Assembly (NCBI RefSeq): GCF_002930615.1
Contig: NZ_PSNX01000010.1
Coordinates: 1 to 64,000 of the forward strand
Origin: Caldimonas caldifontis
GTDB taxonomy: Bacteria > Pseudomonadota > Gammaproteobacteria > Burkholderiales > Burkholderiaceae_C
Length of the DNA: 64,000 nucleotides
Direction of reading: 5' to 3'
The position numbers and the translations under genes were made by a program. Shown one piece after another: positions 28,296-39,719 of this stretch. Numbering within the stretch: position 1 is the stretch's first letter; the number at the start of each line of letters is the position of its first letter. The notes beneath the pieces are model-generated. The model was given only the letters and a program-made list of their open reading frames with translations, was not told where the DNA came from and made no database searches.

Positions 28296-29573
28296 ATGCC
28301 CGAGAAAAAAGGCTCTTCCAGCGAGAAAGTCTTGTACTGCTCCTTCTGCGGCAAGAGCCAGCACGAGGTGAAGAAGCTCATTGCCGGGCCGTCGGTCTTC
28401 ATCTGCGACGAGTGCATCGACCTGTGCAACGACATCATTCGTGACGAAGTGCCGGCCGAGACCCCGGAAAACCGGTCCTCGCGCTCGGACCTGCCCACCC
28501 CGTCGGAAATCAAGGCCAGCCTGGACCAGTACGTGATCGGCCAGGACGCTGCCAAGCGCACGCTGTCGGTGGCCGTGTACAACCACTACAAGCGCCTGAA
28601 GCACATGGGTGCCCACGCCGGCAAGAAGGACGAGGTCGAGCTGGCCAAGAGCAACATCCTGCTCATCGGCCCGACCGGCTCGGGCAAGACCCTGCTGGCC
28701 CAGACCCTGGCGCGCCTGCTCAACGTCCCGTTCGTGATCGCCGATGCCACGACCCTGACCGAAGCCGGCTACGTGGGCGAGGACGTCGAGAACATCATTC
28801 AGAAGCTGCTGCAGAACTGCAACTACGAAGTCGAGCGCGCCCAGCGAGGCATCGTCTACATCGACGAGATCGACAAGATCTCGCGCAAGGCGGACAACCC
28901 CTCCATCACCCGAGACGTGTCGGGCGAGGGGGTCCAGCAGGCCCTGCTCAAGCTCATCGAAGGCACGATGGCCTCGGTGCCGCCCCAGGGTGGGCGCAAG
29001 CACCCGAACCAGGACTTCCTGCAGATCGACACGACCAACATCCTGTTCATCTGCGGCGGTGCCTTCGATGGCTTGGAAAAGGTGATCCAGAACCGCTCGG
29101 AGAAGTCTGGCATCGGGTTTGGCGCCAGCGTGAGGAGCAAGACCGAGCGCAAGCTGTCGGAGGTCTTCCGTGATGTCGAGCCCGAGGATCTCATCAAGTT
29201 CGGCCTGATTCCCGAACTGGTGGGCCGTCTGCCGGTGGTGGCCACTCTGGGTGAGCTCACCGAGGACGCCCTGGTGCAGATCCTGACCGAGCCCAAGAAT
29301 GCGCTGGTGAAGCAGTACCAGAAGCTGTTCTCCATGGATGGCGTCGAGCTGGAAATCCGGCCATCCGCGCTCAACTCCATTGCTCGCAAGGCGCTGGCTC
29401 GCAAGACCGGCGCCCGAGGCCTGCGCTCCATCATGGAGCAGGCCCTGATCGACACGATGTTCGACCTGCCCGCCCTGGACGGCGTGGCCAAGGTGGTGGT
29501 GGATGAGCACACCATCGAGGAAGGTTCCAAGCCCCTGCTGGTCTATCGAGAGCAGGCCAAGGCGAGCGCCTGA
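28296..29573 (+). CDS. clpX: ATP-dependent Clp protease ATP-binding subunit
   Basis: This 425-residue AAA+ unfoldase feeds substrates to ClpP. The N-terminal C4 zinc-binding domain ([16 protein letters not shown]) recognises substrates and adaptors. The AAA+ core has Walker [11 protein letters not shown], Walker [11 protein letters not shown], and the ClpP-docking IGF loop seen as SGIGFGA. The start is ATG 28296 (MPEKKGSSS). An 8-bp GC hairpin (29579-29601) follows the stop but lacks a T run. Confidence 0.97.
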   Translation: MPEKKGSSSEKVLYCSFCGKSQHEVKKLIAGPSVFICDECIDLCNDIIRDEVPAETPENRSSRSDLPTPSEIKASLDQYVIGQDAAKRTLSVAVYNHYKRLKHMGAHAGKKDEVELAKSNILLIGPTGSGKTLLAQTLARLLNVPFVIADATTLTEAGYVGEDVENIIQKLLQNCNYEVERAQRGIVYIDEIDKISRKADNPSITRDVSGEGVQQALLKLIEGTMASVPPQGGRKHPNQDFLQIDTTNILFICGGAFDGLEKVIQNRSEKSGIGFGASVRSKTERKLSEVFRDVEPEDLIKFGLIPELVGRLPVVATLGELTEDALVQILTEPKNALVKQYQKLFSMDGVELEIRPSALNSIARKALARKTGARGLRSIMEQALIDTMFDLPALDGVAKVVVDEHTIEEGSKPLLVYREQAKASA

Positions 29574-29603
29574 AGGAGCGGGACCCACCCGACGGGTCCC
29601 GGT

Positions 29604-29631
29604 CTTGCAATTGAACTCTCGAGCCCCACAT
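29604..29631 (+). promoter_or_regulatory. Candidate sigma-32 heat-shock promoter for lon
   Basis: CTTGCAA (29604-29610), a 13-base spacer and CCCCACAT (29624-29631) match the sigma-32 consensus CTTGAAA-N11-16-CCCCATNT with one mismatch in each half. It lies 25 bases before the lon start codon, consistent with the known heat-shock control of lon in proteobacteria. Confidence 0.6.
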
Positions 29632-29656
29632 CCGGCTTGAGAAAGAGAGGTCTGAG

Positions 29657-32074
<2,418 letters not shown>

Positions 32075-32108
32075 GGACGCCGATCTGTCAGCATCTGCCA
32101 AAGAGGGC

Positions 32109-32138
32109 TTGCACTACAGAAAAAATCTGGCATATAAT
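32109..32138 (+). promoter_or_regulatory. Promoter for tRNA-Gly
   Basis: TTGCAC (32109-32114) and a perfect TATAAT (32133-32138) are separated by 18 bases, 59 bases before the mature 5' end of tRNA-Gly. Confidence 0.75.
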
Positions 32139-32196
32139 GCGAGCTTCCGCGAAACGCTGAATGTTCTGAAAAACAGGCGGCGAATCAAGGAGCAAT

Positions 32197-32272
32197 GCGG
32201 GAGTAGCTCAGTTGGTAGAGCGCAACCTTGCCAAGGTTGAGGTCGCGAGTTCGAGACTCGTCTCCCGCTCCA
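32197..32272 (+). tRNA. tRNA-Gly (anticodon GCC)
   Basis: The gene is 76 bases including CCA. The acceptor stem GCGGGAG pairs with CTCCCGC, the D arm has AGCTCAGTTGGTAGAGC, the anticodon loop TTGCCAA contains GCC, and the T arm contains GTTCGAGAC. A strong promoter lies upstream and a hairpin follows it. Confidence 0.98.
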
Positions 32273-32280
32273 GATGCTGA

Positions 32281-32326
32281 AAGGGAAGCTTCTCAGATCT
32301 CCTCGATCCAGGCAGCTTCCCTTTTT
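32281..32326 (+). terminator. Terminator-like hairpin after tRNA-Gly
   Basis: AAGGGAAGCT (32281-32290) pairs with AGCTTCCCTT (32314-32323) across a 23-base loop, followed by TTT. The long loop makes it weaker than usual, and tRNA-Cys lies beyond it with no clear promoter of its own. Confidence 0.6.
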
Positions 32327-32387
32327 CATTGGTAGCATTCGTTGCCGATGATCTGGCCCGGCGCAAGCCGCCGGACCCACCCCACAA

Positions 32388-32461
32388 GGCGGGGTAGCAA
32401 AGTGGTTATGCAGCGGCCTGCAAAGCCGTCCACGCCGGTTCGATTCCGGCCTCCGCCTCCA
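32388..32461 (+). tRNA. tRNA-Cys (anticodon GCA)
   Basis: The gene is 74 bases including CCA. The acceptor GGCGGGG pairs with CTCCGCC with one G-U, the anticodon loop CTGCAAA carries GCA, and the T arm contains GGTTCGATTCC. It probably belongs to the tRNA-Gly transcript by read-through of the intervening hairpin. Confidence 0.97.
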
Positions 32462-32612
32462 TCCTCTTCCTTCTCTCTTCCTCTGTCGGCTCGGCCGCGC
32501 TGAGCTCGCCTCGCGCCCCCGCGCTTGAGGGTTCCGACGCAATTTGTAGCGTCTTGCGCCGCTGCCCTTCAGTATCCTGCGCGTCTCTGTGGAACAACCC
32601 CTGACCCTGCGC

Positions 32613-33659
32613 ATGGACGCCTCCTTGCTCGCCCCCCTGTCTGAGACCCATCCTTGTGGCGACGATCTTTCGTTTTCTGGGCACTTCGACGCCATCCGGG
32701 AGATGCGACGTGAGGATGATCCCAGCCTCGATCAGGGGGCCTGGGTCACCACCTTGAAGGTGGCCGACTGGCCGGGCGTCGAGGCGCTGTGCGCGCAGTT
32801 GCTGCGCGAGCGCAGCAAGGATCTCAGGCTGGCGATGTGGTGGACCGAGGCGGCCGCCATGCAGCGCGGCTATGCCGGCTTGGCGGACGGGCTGGCGCTG
32901 TGTGCGTCGATGTGTGAGTTGCACTGGGAACACCTTCACCCCTTGCCTGAAGACGGTGATGCGTCCCAGCGCATCGGCAACCTGGCGTGGTTGCTCAACC
33001 GGGTGGTGGCGCTGTCGGCATCCTTGCCAATCAATGCGGCCCGTCACACGCTGCGAGACTTGGCCGCAGCGCGCCAGCTTCAGCAGCAGATGGAGCGGCG
33101 CCCCGAAGAGGCATCCCAAGCGGCCGAGGGGCGTCTGACGCTGGAGCAGGTGCAGCGCGCAGTGCGCGAGACGCCCGCAGAGCAACTTCTGGGTGCGGTG
33201 TCGTCGATACGTCGCTGTCTGGAGCAACTCGAGGTGCTGCAGCGGATCTGCGACGCCCAGCTGGGCGACGAAGGCCCCAGCTTTGCGGCTGCCCGCGAGG
33301 CTTTGGACGCCGCGGCAGACGACATGACGCGTCTGTGCCGCAGCGTGGGGCTCCACGGCGAGACCGCTGAGCAGGAGAAGGTCGAGGAGGCTGTTGCGAC
33401 GGCTGCCCCGCCCAAGGCTGCGGCGCCTGCTGCGCATGGGCTGCACAGCCGGGAGCAGGCCCTGCAGCAGTTGCGCGAGGTGGCGGCGTTCTTCCGACGG
33501 ACCGAACCTCACAGTCCCGTCGCTTACCTGGCCGACAAGGCTGCGCGTTGGGGCAACATGCCGCTGCATCAGTGGCTGCAGACGGTGCTGAAAGACCCCG
33601 GCGCCCTGGCGCATGTGGATGAGCTGCTTGGCGTGGAACGGGAGCACCCCGGCAGCTGA
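32613..33659 (+). CDS. tssA: Type VI secretion system baseplate/cap protein TssA (ImpA N-terminal domain)
   Basis: This 348-residue protein has the ImpA-N domain at about residues 4-120 (LAPLSETHPCGDDLSF, DWPGVEALCAQLL, LHWEHLHPLPEDGD). The C-terminal segment is typical of TssA: SREQALQQLREVAAFFRRTEPHSPV followed by WGNMPLHQWL. TssA helps prime sheath assembly at the baseplate. The ATG at 32613 is preferred because relatives begin MDxxxLLAPLSExHPCG; GTG 32589 would add eight residues. No other T6SS gene is in the window, so it is an orphan next to tRNA genes, or part of a system encoded elsewhere. Confidence 0.8.
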   Translation: MDASLLAPLSETHPCGDDLSFSGHFDAIREMRREDDPSLDQGAWVTTLKVADWPGVEALCAQLLRERSKDLRLAMWWTEAAAMQRGYAGLADGLALCASMCELHWEHLHPLPEDGDASQRIGNLAWLLNRVVALSASLPINAARHTLRDLAAARQLQQQMERRPEEASQAAEGRLTLEQVQRAVRETPAEQLLGAVSSIRRCLEQLEVLQRICDAQLGDEGPSFAAAREALDAAADDMTRLCRSVGLHGETAEQEKVEEAVATAAPPKAAAPAAHGLHSREQALQQLREVAAFFRRTEPHSPVAYLADKAARWGNMPLHQWLQTVLKDPGALAHVDELLGVEREHPGS

Positions 33660-33714
33660 GCGGCTGGCCGGGGTCCGGAGGAGGGACGCGCCTCGAGAGG
33701 GCCGTCCTCTGGTG

Positions 33715-34200
33715 TCAACGGCGCGGCGGGATCAGCACACGGTCGATCACGTGCACGACGCCGTTCGTGGCGCTCACGTCGGCCTGGACCACCATGGCCT
33801 CCTCGACGGTCACGTAGGTGCCCGCCTTGGACAGGTTCAGTTCGGCGCCTTGCACCGTCTTGGCCTTGCCGGTCTTGACATCGGCGGCCATCACCTTGCC
33901 CGGCACGACGTGGTAGCGCAGCACGGCGGCCAGTTGATCCTTGTCCTTGGCCAGAGCGTCGAGCGTCGCCTTGGGCAAGGCCTGGAAGGCTTCGTTGGTC
34001 GGCGCAAACACGGTGAAGGGGCCCGGGCCGCGCAGGGTGTCGGCGAGGCCGGCGTCGTTGATCAGCTTGTTCAGGGTGGACAGCTGCGGCGTGGCTGCTG
34101 CAGTGTCGGCGATGGTTTTGGGCGCCGGCGAGGTGGCGCAGCCCGTGATCACCGCCAGGGACAGGGCGCTGGCGGCCAGCAACCAGGTACGTTTTTTCAT
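33715..34200 (-). CDS. Fasciclin-domain lipoprotein
   Basis: This 161-residue protein has a lipoprotein signal with lipobox VITGC (Cys21) and a single FAS1 domain covering nearly all the rest: TLNKLINDAGLADTLRGPGPFTVFAPTNEAFQAL (quoted ends TLNKL and APTNEAF), YHVVPGKV and NGVVHVIDRVLIP. FAS1 domains mediate adhesion or ligand binding in the envelope. AGGAG lies directly before the ATG. The upstream region carries three Pho-box-like repeats reading toward this gene, so it probably belongs to the phosphate-starvation response, divergent from pstS. Confidence 0.9.
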   Translation of the reverse strand: MKKRTWLLAASALSLAVITGCATSPAPKTIADTAAATPQLSTLNKLINDAGLADTLRGPGPFTVFAPTNEAFQALPKATLDALAKDKDQLAAVLRYHVVPGKVMAADVKTGKAKTVQGAELNLSKAGTYVTVEEAMVVQADVSATNGVVHVIDRVLIPPRR

Positions 34201-34254
34201 GGAATCTCCTAAGAGGTTGTGTGCCCAGCCCCTGTGGGGCCGACAGCGCCGGGG

Positions 34255-34299
34255 AGCTTAGGCCGGCTTTGTGACGGTCCCGTGACCTTTCGGTGACAG
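34255..34299 (-). promoter_or_regulatory. Pho-box promoter toward the fasciclin gene
   Basis: Read on the minus strand, three 7-mers CTGTCAC, AGGTCAC and CCGTCAC occur at exact 11-base intervals (34299-34293, 34288-34282, 34277-34271), which is the PhoB direct-repeat spacing. After the third unit plus AAAG comes a 6-base gap and TAAGCT (34260-34255) as a -10 box. The unit-to--10 geometry is the same as in the pstS promoter. Confidence 0.65.
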
Positions 34300-34338
34300 T
34301 GGGCTGCGTGTGCGAAGCGGGTGAGGCTTGTGACATGC

Positions 34339-34372
34339 ATGTCACGGTGATGTCACAAAGCCCGCCTACAGT
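34339..34372 (+). promoter_or_regulatory. Pho-box promoter of pstS
   Basis: Two identical 7-mers ATGTCAC (34339-34345 and 34350-34356) are 11 bases apart, matching the PhoB box (CTGTCAT repeats). The second unit plus AAAG is followed by six bases and TACAGT (34367-34372), a -10 box without a -35, as at PhoB-activated promoters. The first unit also forms a 16-bp palindrome GTGACATGCATGTCAC (34330-34345). Confidence 0.75.
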
Positions 34373-34428
34373 GCGGCGCATTCCCGAGGCTGCGGTCTCC
34401 CTTCAAACCCTTGCTGAAAGGTGCTTTC

Positions 34429-35469
34429 ATGAAGTTCTCCCTGTTCCGATCTGCCCTGGCCGTGACGGCCCTGGTGAGCGTGGCCACCGTGGCGCATGCC
34501 CAGGACGTGACCGGCGCGGGCGCCACCTTCCCGGCGCCGATCTACGCGAAGTGGGCCGACGCCTACAACAAGGCCACCGGCGCACGCATCAACTACCAGT
34601 CGGTCGGTTCGGGGGCTGGTATCCGGCAGATCACGGCCAAGACGGTGGACTTCGGCGCTTCGGACATGCCGCTCAAGGACGAAGACCTTGCGAAGAACGG
34701 CATGATCCAGTTCCCCACCGTGATCGGTGGCGTGGTGCCGGTGGTGAACATCCGTGGTATCCAGCCGGGCCAGATCCGCATGACGGGCCAGGTTCTGGGC
34801 GATATTTACCTGGGCAAGATCACCCGCTGGAATGATCCGGCGCTCACCTCGCTGAACCCGGGGGTGCCGCTGCCTGACACCCAGATCGCCGTGGTGCGCC
34901 GTGCTGACGGTTCGGGCACCACCTTCATCTTCACCAACTACCTCTCGAAAGTGAATGAAGAGTGGAAGACCCGCGTGGGTGAAGGCACGGCCGTGAACTG
35001 GCCGACGGGTGCCGGTGGCAAAGGCAATGAAGGTGTGTCGGCTTTCGTGCAGCGTCTGCCCAACTCGATTGGCTACGTCGAATATGCCTACGCCAAGCAG
35101 AACAAGATGTCGCATGTCCTGATGCGCAACAAGGATGGCGTGTACGTGGCGCCGGACGAGGCCAACTTCAAGGCGGCGGCTGCTGGAGCCCAGTGGGACA
35201 AGAGCTTCTACCAGATTCTGACGGAGCAGCCCGGCAAGGACACATGGCCCATCACCGGTGCCACCTTCATCCTGATGCACAAAGTGCAGGACAAGCCTCA
35301 GCAGGCGGTCAATGCTCTGAAGTTCTTCGACTGGGCCTACAGAAACGGCGATGCCATGGCCTCGGAGCTCGAGTACGTGGCGCTGCCCGAGTCGGTCAAG
35401 AACCTGGTGCGCAAGCAGTGGGCCGCCGAGCTGAAGGACGCCTCCGGCAAGGCCGTGTTCGCCAACTGA
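34429..35469 (+). CDS. pstS: Phosphate ABC transporter, periplasmic binding protein
   Basis: This 346-residue periplasmic protein captures inorganic phosphate for PstCAB. The signal peptide ends VAHAQ. Phosphate-contacting segments include GAGATFPAPIY, SVGSGAGIRQI, DFGASDMPL and RRADGSGTTFIF. The start is ATG 34429. It opens the pst-pho run, with a Pho-box promoter before it and a hairpin after it that may keep its expression above that of the membrane subunits. Confidence 0.97.
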   Translation: MKFSLFRSALAVTALVSVATVAHAQDVTGAGATFPAPIYAKWADAYNKATGARINYQSVGSGAGIRQITAKTVDFGASDMPLKDEDLAKNGMIQFPTVIGGVVPVVNIRGIQPGQIRMTGQVLGDIYLGKITRWNDPALTSLNPGVPLPDTQIAVVRRADGSGTTFIFTNYLSKVNEEWKTRVGEGTAVNWPTGAGGKGNEGVSAFVQRLPNSIGYVEYAYAKQNKMSHVLMRNKDGVYVAPDEANFKAAAAGAQWDKSFYQILTEQPGKDTWPITGATFILMHKVQDKPQQAVNALKFFDWAYRNGDAMASELEYVALPESVKNLVRKQWAAELKDASGKAVFAN

Positions 35470-35533
35470 GCTGATGCAACTCCACGGCGCCGGGGCCCGA
35501 TGCCGGCGGCGTCGTGAAGATCGACGTTTCGAC

Positions 35534-35554
35534 GGGGGCCAGTGGGCCCCCTTT
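35534..35554 (+). terminator. Hairpin between pstS and pstC, possible partial terminator
   Basis: GGGGGCC (35534-35540) pairs with GGCCCCC (35545-35551) across an AGTG loop, followed by TTT. Such a hairpin could stabilise the pstS message or attenuate transcription into pstC. Confidence 0.5.
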
Positions 35555-35574
35555 GCGCGAGAGCCGGAGGACCC

Positions 35575-36597
35575 GTGGCCGCTACACTTCCCGCTTCCCC
35601 CTACGATCAGACCAAGAAGATGGACAAGACCCATCCCGCGGGCGAACCTCCGCCGGTGCGACGCACCTCTCCCTGGGTGGACAAGGTGTTTTCCGTCCTG
35701 ACGCACGGCGCGGCGATCACCACCCTCGGTCTGCTGGCCGGCATCATCGTCTCGCTCATCATCGGTGCCGCGCCGGCGATCGAAAAGTACGGCATCAGCT
35801 TCCTCTGGCGCAGCGAGTGGGACCCGGTCGAGGAGAACTTCGGCGGCCTGGTGATGATCTACGGCACGCTGATGACCTCCTTCATCGCGCTGGTCATCGC
35901 TGTGCCGGTGAGCTTCGGCATCGCGCTGTTCCTGACCGAGCTGTCGCCGAAGTGGCTGAAGCGCCCCCTGGGCACGGCCATCGAATTGCTGGCGGCGGTG
36001 CCTTCCATCGTTTACGGCATGTGGGGCCTGCTGGTCTTTGGCCCCATCCTGGCTACCTACGTGCAGCAGCCCTTGCAGGGGGCCTTTGGTGACGTGCCCT
36101 ATCTGGGGGCGCTGTTCTCCGGTCCGCCGGTGGGCATCGGCATCCTGTCGGCCGGGATCATCCTGGCCATCATGATCATTCCGTTCATTGCGGCAGTGAT
36201 GCGCGATGTGTTCGAGGTCACCCCGGCGCTGCTGAAGGAATCGGCCTATGGCCTGGGATCGACGACCTGGGAGGTGGTCTGGAAGGTGGTGCTGCCTTAC
36301 ACCAAGACGGGTGTGATCGGCGGCATCATGCTCGGCCTCGGGCGGGCGCTGGGCGAGACCATGGCGGTCACCTTCGTGATCGGCAACTTCAACCAGCTCA
36401 GCTCGCTGTCTCTGTTCGAGGCAGCCAACAGCATCACCTCGGCCCTGGCCAACGAGTTTGCGGAGGCCTCCGAGGGCCTGCACCAGGCCTCGCTCATCTA
36501 CCTGGGTCTGGTGCTGTTCTTCATCACCTTCGTCGTGCTGGCGCTGTCGAAAGTCCTGCTGATGCAGCTGAAGAAGGGTGAAGGAGTGCGTTCATGA
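35575..36597 (+). CDS. pstC: Phosphate ABC transporter permease
   Basis: This is a 340-residue inner-membrane permease with six main hydrophobic segments and the conserved transporter loop [13 protein letters not shown], plus the EAA-like segment [21 protein letters not shown] (given in part: [11 protein letters not shown]). GTG 35575 is preferred because GGAGG lies four bases upstream; ATG 35620 has only a poor site. The stop overlaps the pstA start by four bases (ATGA). Confidence 0.93.
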   Translation: MAATLPASPYDQTKKMDKTHPAGEPPPVRRTSPWVDKVFSVLTHGAAITTLGLLAGIIVSLIIGAAPAIEKYGISFLWRSEWDPVEENFGGLVMIYGTLMTSFIALVIAVPVSFGIALFLTELSPKWLKRPLGTAIELLAAVPSIVYGMWGLLVFGPILATYVQQPLQGAFGDVPYLGALFSGPPVGIGILSAGIILAIMIIPFIAAVMRDVFEVTPALLKESAYGLGSTTWEVVWKVVLPYTKTGVIGGIMLGLGRALGETMAVTFVIGNFNQLSSLSLFEAANSITSALANEFAEASEGLHQASLIYLGLVLFFITFVVLALSKVLLMQLKKGEGVRS

Positions 36598-37460
36598 GTC
36601 TGGCAAGCTTCGATGCCGGCCGTCTGGCCATGCACCGCCGGCGCAAGATGGTCAACGCCATCGCGCTGACGCTGTCACTCGCCGCGATGGCCTTCGGCCT
36701 GGTCTGGCTGATCTGGATCCTGTTCGAGACCGTCCGGCTGGGCATCGGCGGCCTGGCGCTGTCGGTGTTCACTGAGATGACGCCGCCGCCGCTCGCGCAG
36801 ACCGGGGGGCTGGCCAATGCCATCTTCGGCTCCATCGTCATGGTGTCCCTGGCCACGGCCCTGGGCACGCCCGTCGGCGTGCTGGCGGGCATCTATCTGG
36901 CCGAGTACGGCCAGCGCGGCTGGCTGGGAGCCGTCACCCGGTTCATCAACGACATCCTGCTCTCGGCGCCATCGATCGTCATCGGCCTGTTCATCTATGC
37001 GGTGGTGGTGGCCCAGGTGAAGTCGTTCTCGGCGATCGCGGGCATCCTGGCGCTGGCGCTGATCGTGATCCCCGTGGTGATCCGCACCACCGAGAACATG
37101 CTTGTGCTGATCCCCAACTCGCTGCGTGAAGCGGCGTATGCCCTGGGTACGCCGAAGTGGAAGGTCATCATGAGCGTCACGCTCAAGGCCTCCCGTGCGG
37201 GCGTGATCACGGGGGTGCTGCTCGCGCTGGCCCGCATCGCAGGCGAGACGGCGCCGCTGCTCTTCACCGCACTGTCGAACCAGTTCTGGACGTCGGACCT
37301 CACGCAGCCGATGGCGAGCCTGCCCGTGACGATCTTCAAGTTTGCGATGAGCCCCTACGAGAACTGGCAGAAGCTGGCGTGGACGGGCGTCTTCCTCATC
37401 ACGCTGGGTGTGCTTGCGCTGAACATCCTGGCGCGCGTGCTCTTCCGCAACAAACACTGA
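36594..37460 (+). CDS. pstA: Phosphate ABC transporter permease
   Basis: This 288-residue partner permease has about six membrane segments; [14 protein letters not shown] is the loop contacting PstB. Translationally coupled to pstC by ATGA, and pstB follows after 16 bases. With PstC it forms the phosphate channel across the inner membrane. Confidence 0.95.
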   Translation: MSLASFDAGRLAMHRRRKMVNAIALTLSLAAMAFGLVWLIWILFETVRLGIGGLALSVFTEMTPPPLAQTGGLANAIFGSIVMVSLATALGTPVGVLAGIYLAEYGQRGWLGAVTRFINDILLSAPSIVIGLFIYAVVVAQVKSFSAIAGILALALIVIPVVIRTTENMLVLIPNSLREAAYALGTPKWKVIMSVTLKASRAGVITGVLLALARIAGETAPLLFTALSNQFWTSDLTQPMASLPVTIFKFAMSPYENWQKLAWTGVFLITLGVLALNILARVLFRNKH

Positions 37461-37476
37461 AACCGAGAGGCTCCCC

Positions 37477-38262
37477 ATGGACGCGAAAGTCGATGTGCCC
37501 GTGACCGAGAAGATCAAGCTCTCGGTGCGCAACCTGAACTTTTATTACGGCAAGTTCCATGCGCTGAAGAACATCAACCTCGAGATTCCCGAGAAGAAGG
37601 TGACGGCGTTCATCGGGCCCTCGGGCTGCGGCAAGTCCACTTTGCTGCGCACCTTCAATCGCATGTTCGAGCTCTATCCCGAACAGCGTGCGGAAGGGCA
37701 GATCCTGCTGGACGGGGAGGACATCCTGAAGTCCAAGCTGGACGTCTCGCTGATCCGGGCCAAGATCGGCATGGTGTTCCAGAAACCCACGCCTTTTCCG
37801 ATGTCGATCTACGACAACATTGCCTTTGGCGTGCGTTTGTTCGAGAACCTGCCCCGGGTGGAGATGGATGAACGCGTGGAGTGGGCGCTCAAGAAGGCCG
37901 CGCTGTGGAATGAAGTCAAGGACAAACTGGAGCAAAGCGGTTCGGGCCTGTCCGGTGGCCAGCAGCAGCGTCTATGCATCGCCCGTGGGATCGCCATCAA
38001 GCCGGAGGTGTTGCTGCTTGACGAGCCCTGCTCGGCGCTGGACCCTATCTCCACCGGCAAGATCGAGGAGCTCATCCATGAGCTCAAGAATGACTACACG
38101 GTGATGATCGTGACCCACAACATGCAGCAGGCAGCCCGCTGCTCAGACTACACCGCCTACATGTACCTGGGCGATCTCATCGAATTCGGGGCCACTTCGG
38201 AGATCTTCATGAAGCCGAAGCAGAAGGACACCGAGGACTACATCACCGGCCGCTTCGGCTGA
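37477..38262 (+). CDS. pstB: Phosphate ABC transporter ATPase
   Basis: This 261-residue ATPase powers phosphate import. It has Walker [13 protein letters not shown], the ABC signature [14 protein letters not shown], Walker [13 protein letters not shown] and the switch histidine in VTHNMQQ. It sits between pstA and phoU in the standard order and also takes part in signalling phosphate sufficiency to PhoR. Confidence 0.97.
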   Translation: MDAKVDVPVTEKIKLSVRNLNFYYGKFHALKNINLEIPEKKVTAFIGPSGCGKSTLLRTFNRMFELYPEQRAEGQILLDGEDILKSKLDVSLIRAKIGMVFQKPTPFPMSIYDNIAFGVRLFENLPRVEMDERVEWALKKAALWNEVKDKLEQSGSGLSGGQQQRLCIARGIAIKPEVLLLDEPCSALDPISTGKIEELIHELKNDYTVMIVTHNMQQAARCSDYTAYMYLGDLIEFGATSEIFMKPKQKDTEDYITGRFG

Positions 38263-38284
38263 GCCGAACCCGACGGAGCACACC

Positions 38285-38992
38285 ATGACTGAAAAGCATC
38301 TGTCCACCCAGTTTGACGCCGAACTTTCGGGCATCTCGACCCGGGTCCTGGAGATGGGCGGCCTGGTGGAGTCGCAGGTGGCCCAGGCCGTGTATGCCTT
38401 GGCCAACTTCAGTGGTGACACGGCCACCCAGGTTTTGTCCCTGGAGGAGCGAGTGAACCAGATGGAAGTGGAGATCGATCGTGATCTGTCCACGATCATC
38501 GCCCGACGCCAGCCCACGGCACGCGACTTGCGGCTGCTGATCGCCATCTCGAAGACCATCGGCAACCTGGAGCGTGTGGGTGACGAGGCCGCCCGCATTG
38601 CCCGCACCGTGCAGCGCCTGATCAACACGGGCGTGTTCAGCCGCCTGCGCCTGCCGGTGAGTGACGTGTCCTTCGAAGCGTCTCTGGCCACGGCTCAGTT
38701 GCGCAAGACGCTCGATGCATTCGCGCGCCTGGATGTGAACCAGGCCCTGGAAGTCATCAAGCAGGACAACCAGATCGACCAGGAATTCGATGGCCTGATG
38801 CGCAAGCTCATCACCTACATGATGGAAGACCCGCGCACCATCTCGGCGAGCATCGACCTGGTGTTCGTGGCCAAGGCCATCGAGCGGGTCGGCGACCACG
38901 CCAAGAACCTGGCCGAGCAGATCATCTACATCGTCAAGGGCACGGACGTGCGCCACGTGCCGATGGAAAGTGTCGAATCGGCCGTGCGCTGA
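38285..38992 (+). CDS. phoU: Phosphate signalling complex protein
   Basis: This 235-residue all-helical protein has two PhoU repeats. Metal-binding motifs of the E/DxxxD type appear in each half (RVGDEAARIA and RVGDHAKNLAEQ). PhoU keeps PhoR in its inhibitory state when phosphate is plentiful and restrains Pst transport. It lies 22 bases after pstB and 15 before phoB. Confidence 0.96.
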   Translation: MTEKHLSTQFDAELSGISTRVLEMGGLVESQVAQAVYALANFSGDTATQVLSLEERVNQMEVEIDRDLSTIIARRQPTARDLRLLIAISKTIGNLERVGDEAARIARTVQRLINTGVFSRLRLPVSDVSFEASLATAQLRKTLDAFARLDVNQALEVIKQDNQIDQEFDGLMRKLITYMMEDPRTISASIDLVFVAKAIERVGDHAKNLAEQIIYIVKGTDVRHVPMESVESAVR

Positions 38993-39007
38993 AGAAGGGG
39001 AGGGTCC

Positions 39008-39706
39008 ATGAGTCGAGTGCTGGTGGTCGAGGACGAGAGTGCGATCGCGGAGCTGATCTCGCTGAACCTGCGTCACGCGGGCTATGAGGTGACGGTGGCG
39101 GTCGATTCCACCCAGGCCGTCGCCGAGGTGGACCGTGTGCTCCCCGACCTGATCCTGCTGGACTGGATGCTGCCGGGCCACAGCGGCCTGAGCTTGGCCA
39201 AGCGCTGGCGCGGTGAGGCGAGGACCAAGGACGTCCCCATCATCATGCTGACCGCCCGAGGGGACGAGCCCGACCGGGTGGCGGGCCTGGATGCTGGCGC
39301 CGATGACTACCTGACCAAGCCGTTTTCCACCAATGAGCTGATGGCGCGTATCCGCGCCGTGCTGCGTCGCAAGGCCCCCGAGGCGCTGGACAGTGCGGTG
39401 GAAGTGGGCGGATTGCGCCTCGATCCAGGCACGCGGCGTGTGTCAAAGGGGCAGCAGGAGGTGAAGGTGGGTCCAACGGAGTTCCGCCTGCTGCACTTCT
39501 TCATGACGCACCCCGAGCGCGTGCACAGTCGGGCCCAGCTGCTCGACCGTGTCTGGGGCGACCACGTCTTCATCGAGGAGCGCACGGTGGATGTCCATGT
39601 GAAGCGGCTGCGCGAGGCGCTGGCACCGGTGCAGTGCTCCCAGATGATCGAGACCGTCCGCGGGGCGGGGTATCGGCTGACGCAGACGCAGCCCACCACG
39701 GCGTGA
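39008..39706 (+). CDS. phoB: Phosphate regulon response regulator
   Basis: This 232-residue OmpR-class regulator has a receiver domain with phospho-acceptor D52 (LILLDWMLPG) and the conserved Thr and Lys (MLTARGD, DYLTKPF), then a winged-helix DNA-binding domain (VGPTEFRLLHFFMTH, RTVDVHVKRLREAL). The Pho boxes upstream of pstS and the fasciclin gene are its expected targets. phoR follows 13 bases later. Confidence 0.96.
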   Translation: MSRVLVVEDESAIAELISLNLRHAGYEVTVAVDSTQAVAEVDRVLPDLILLDWMLPGHSGLSLAKRWRGEARTKDVPIIMLTARGDEPDRVAGLDAGADDYLTKPFSTNELMARIRAVLRRKAPEALDSAVEVGGLRLDPGTRRVSKGQQEVKVGPTEFRLLHFFMTHPERVHSRAQLLDRVWGDHVFIEERTVDVHVKRLREALAPVQCSQMIETVRGAGYRLTQTQPTTA

Positions 39707-39719
39707 CGCGCCCATTTTC

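Noticed and set aside
33647-33673. Inverted repeat CCCCGGC / GCCGGGG over the tssA stop codon
   Set aside because: No T run follows and the loop is 13 bases. It is probably a by-product of GC-rich coding sequence.
34366-36483. A 705-codon minus-strand frame opposite pstS and pstC
   Set aside because: Low-complexity His/Arg/Gly-rich translation with no domain, opposite two certain genes.
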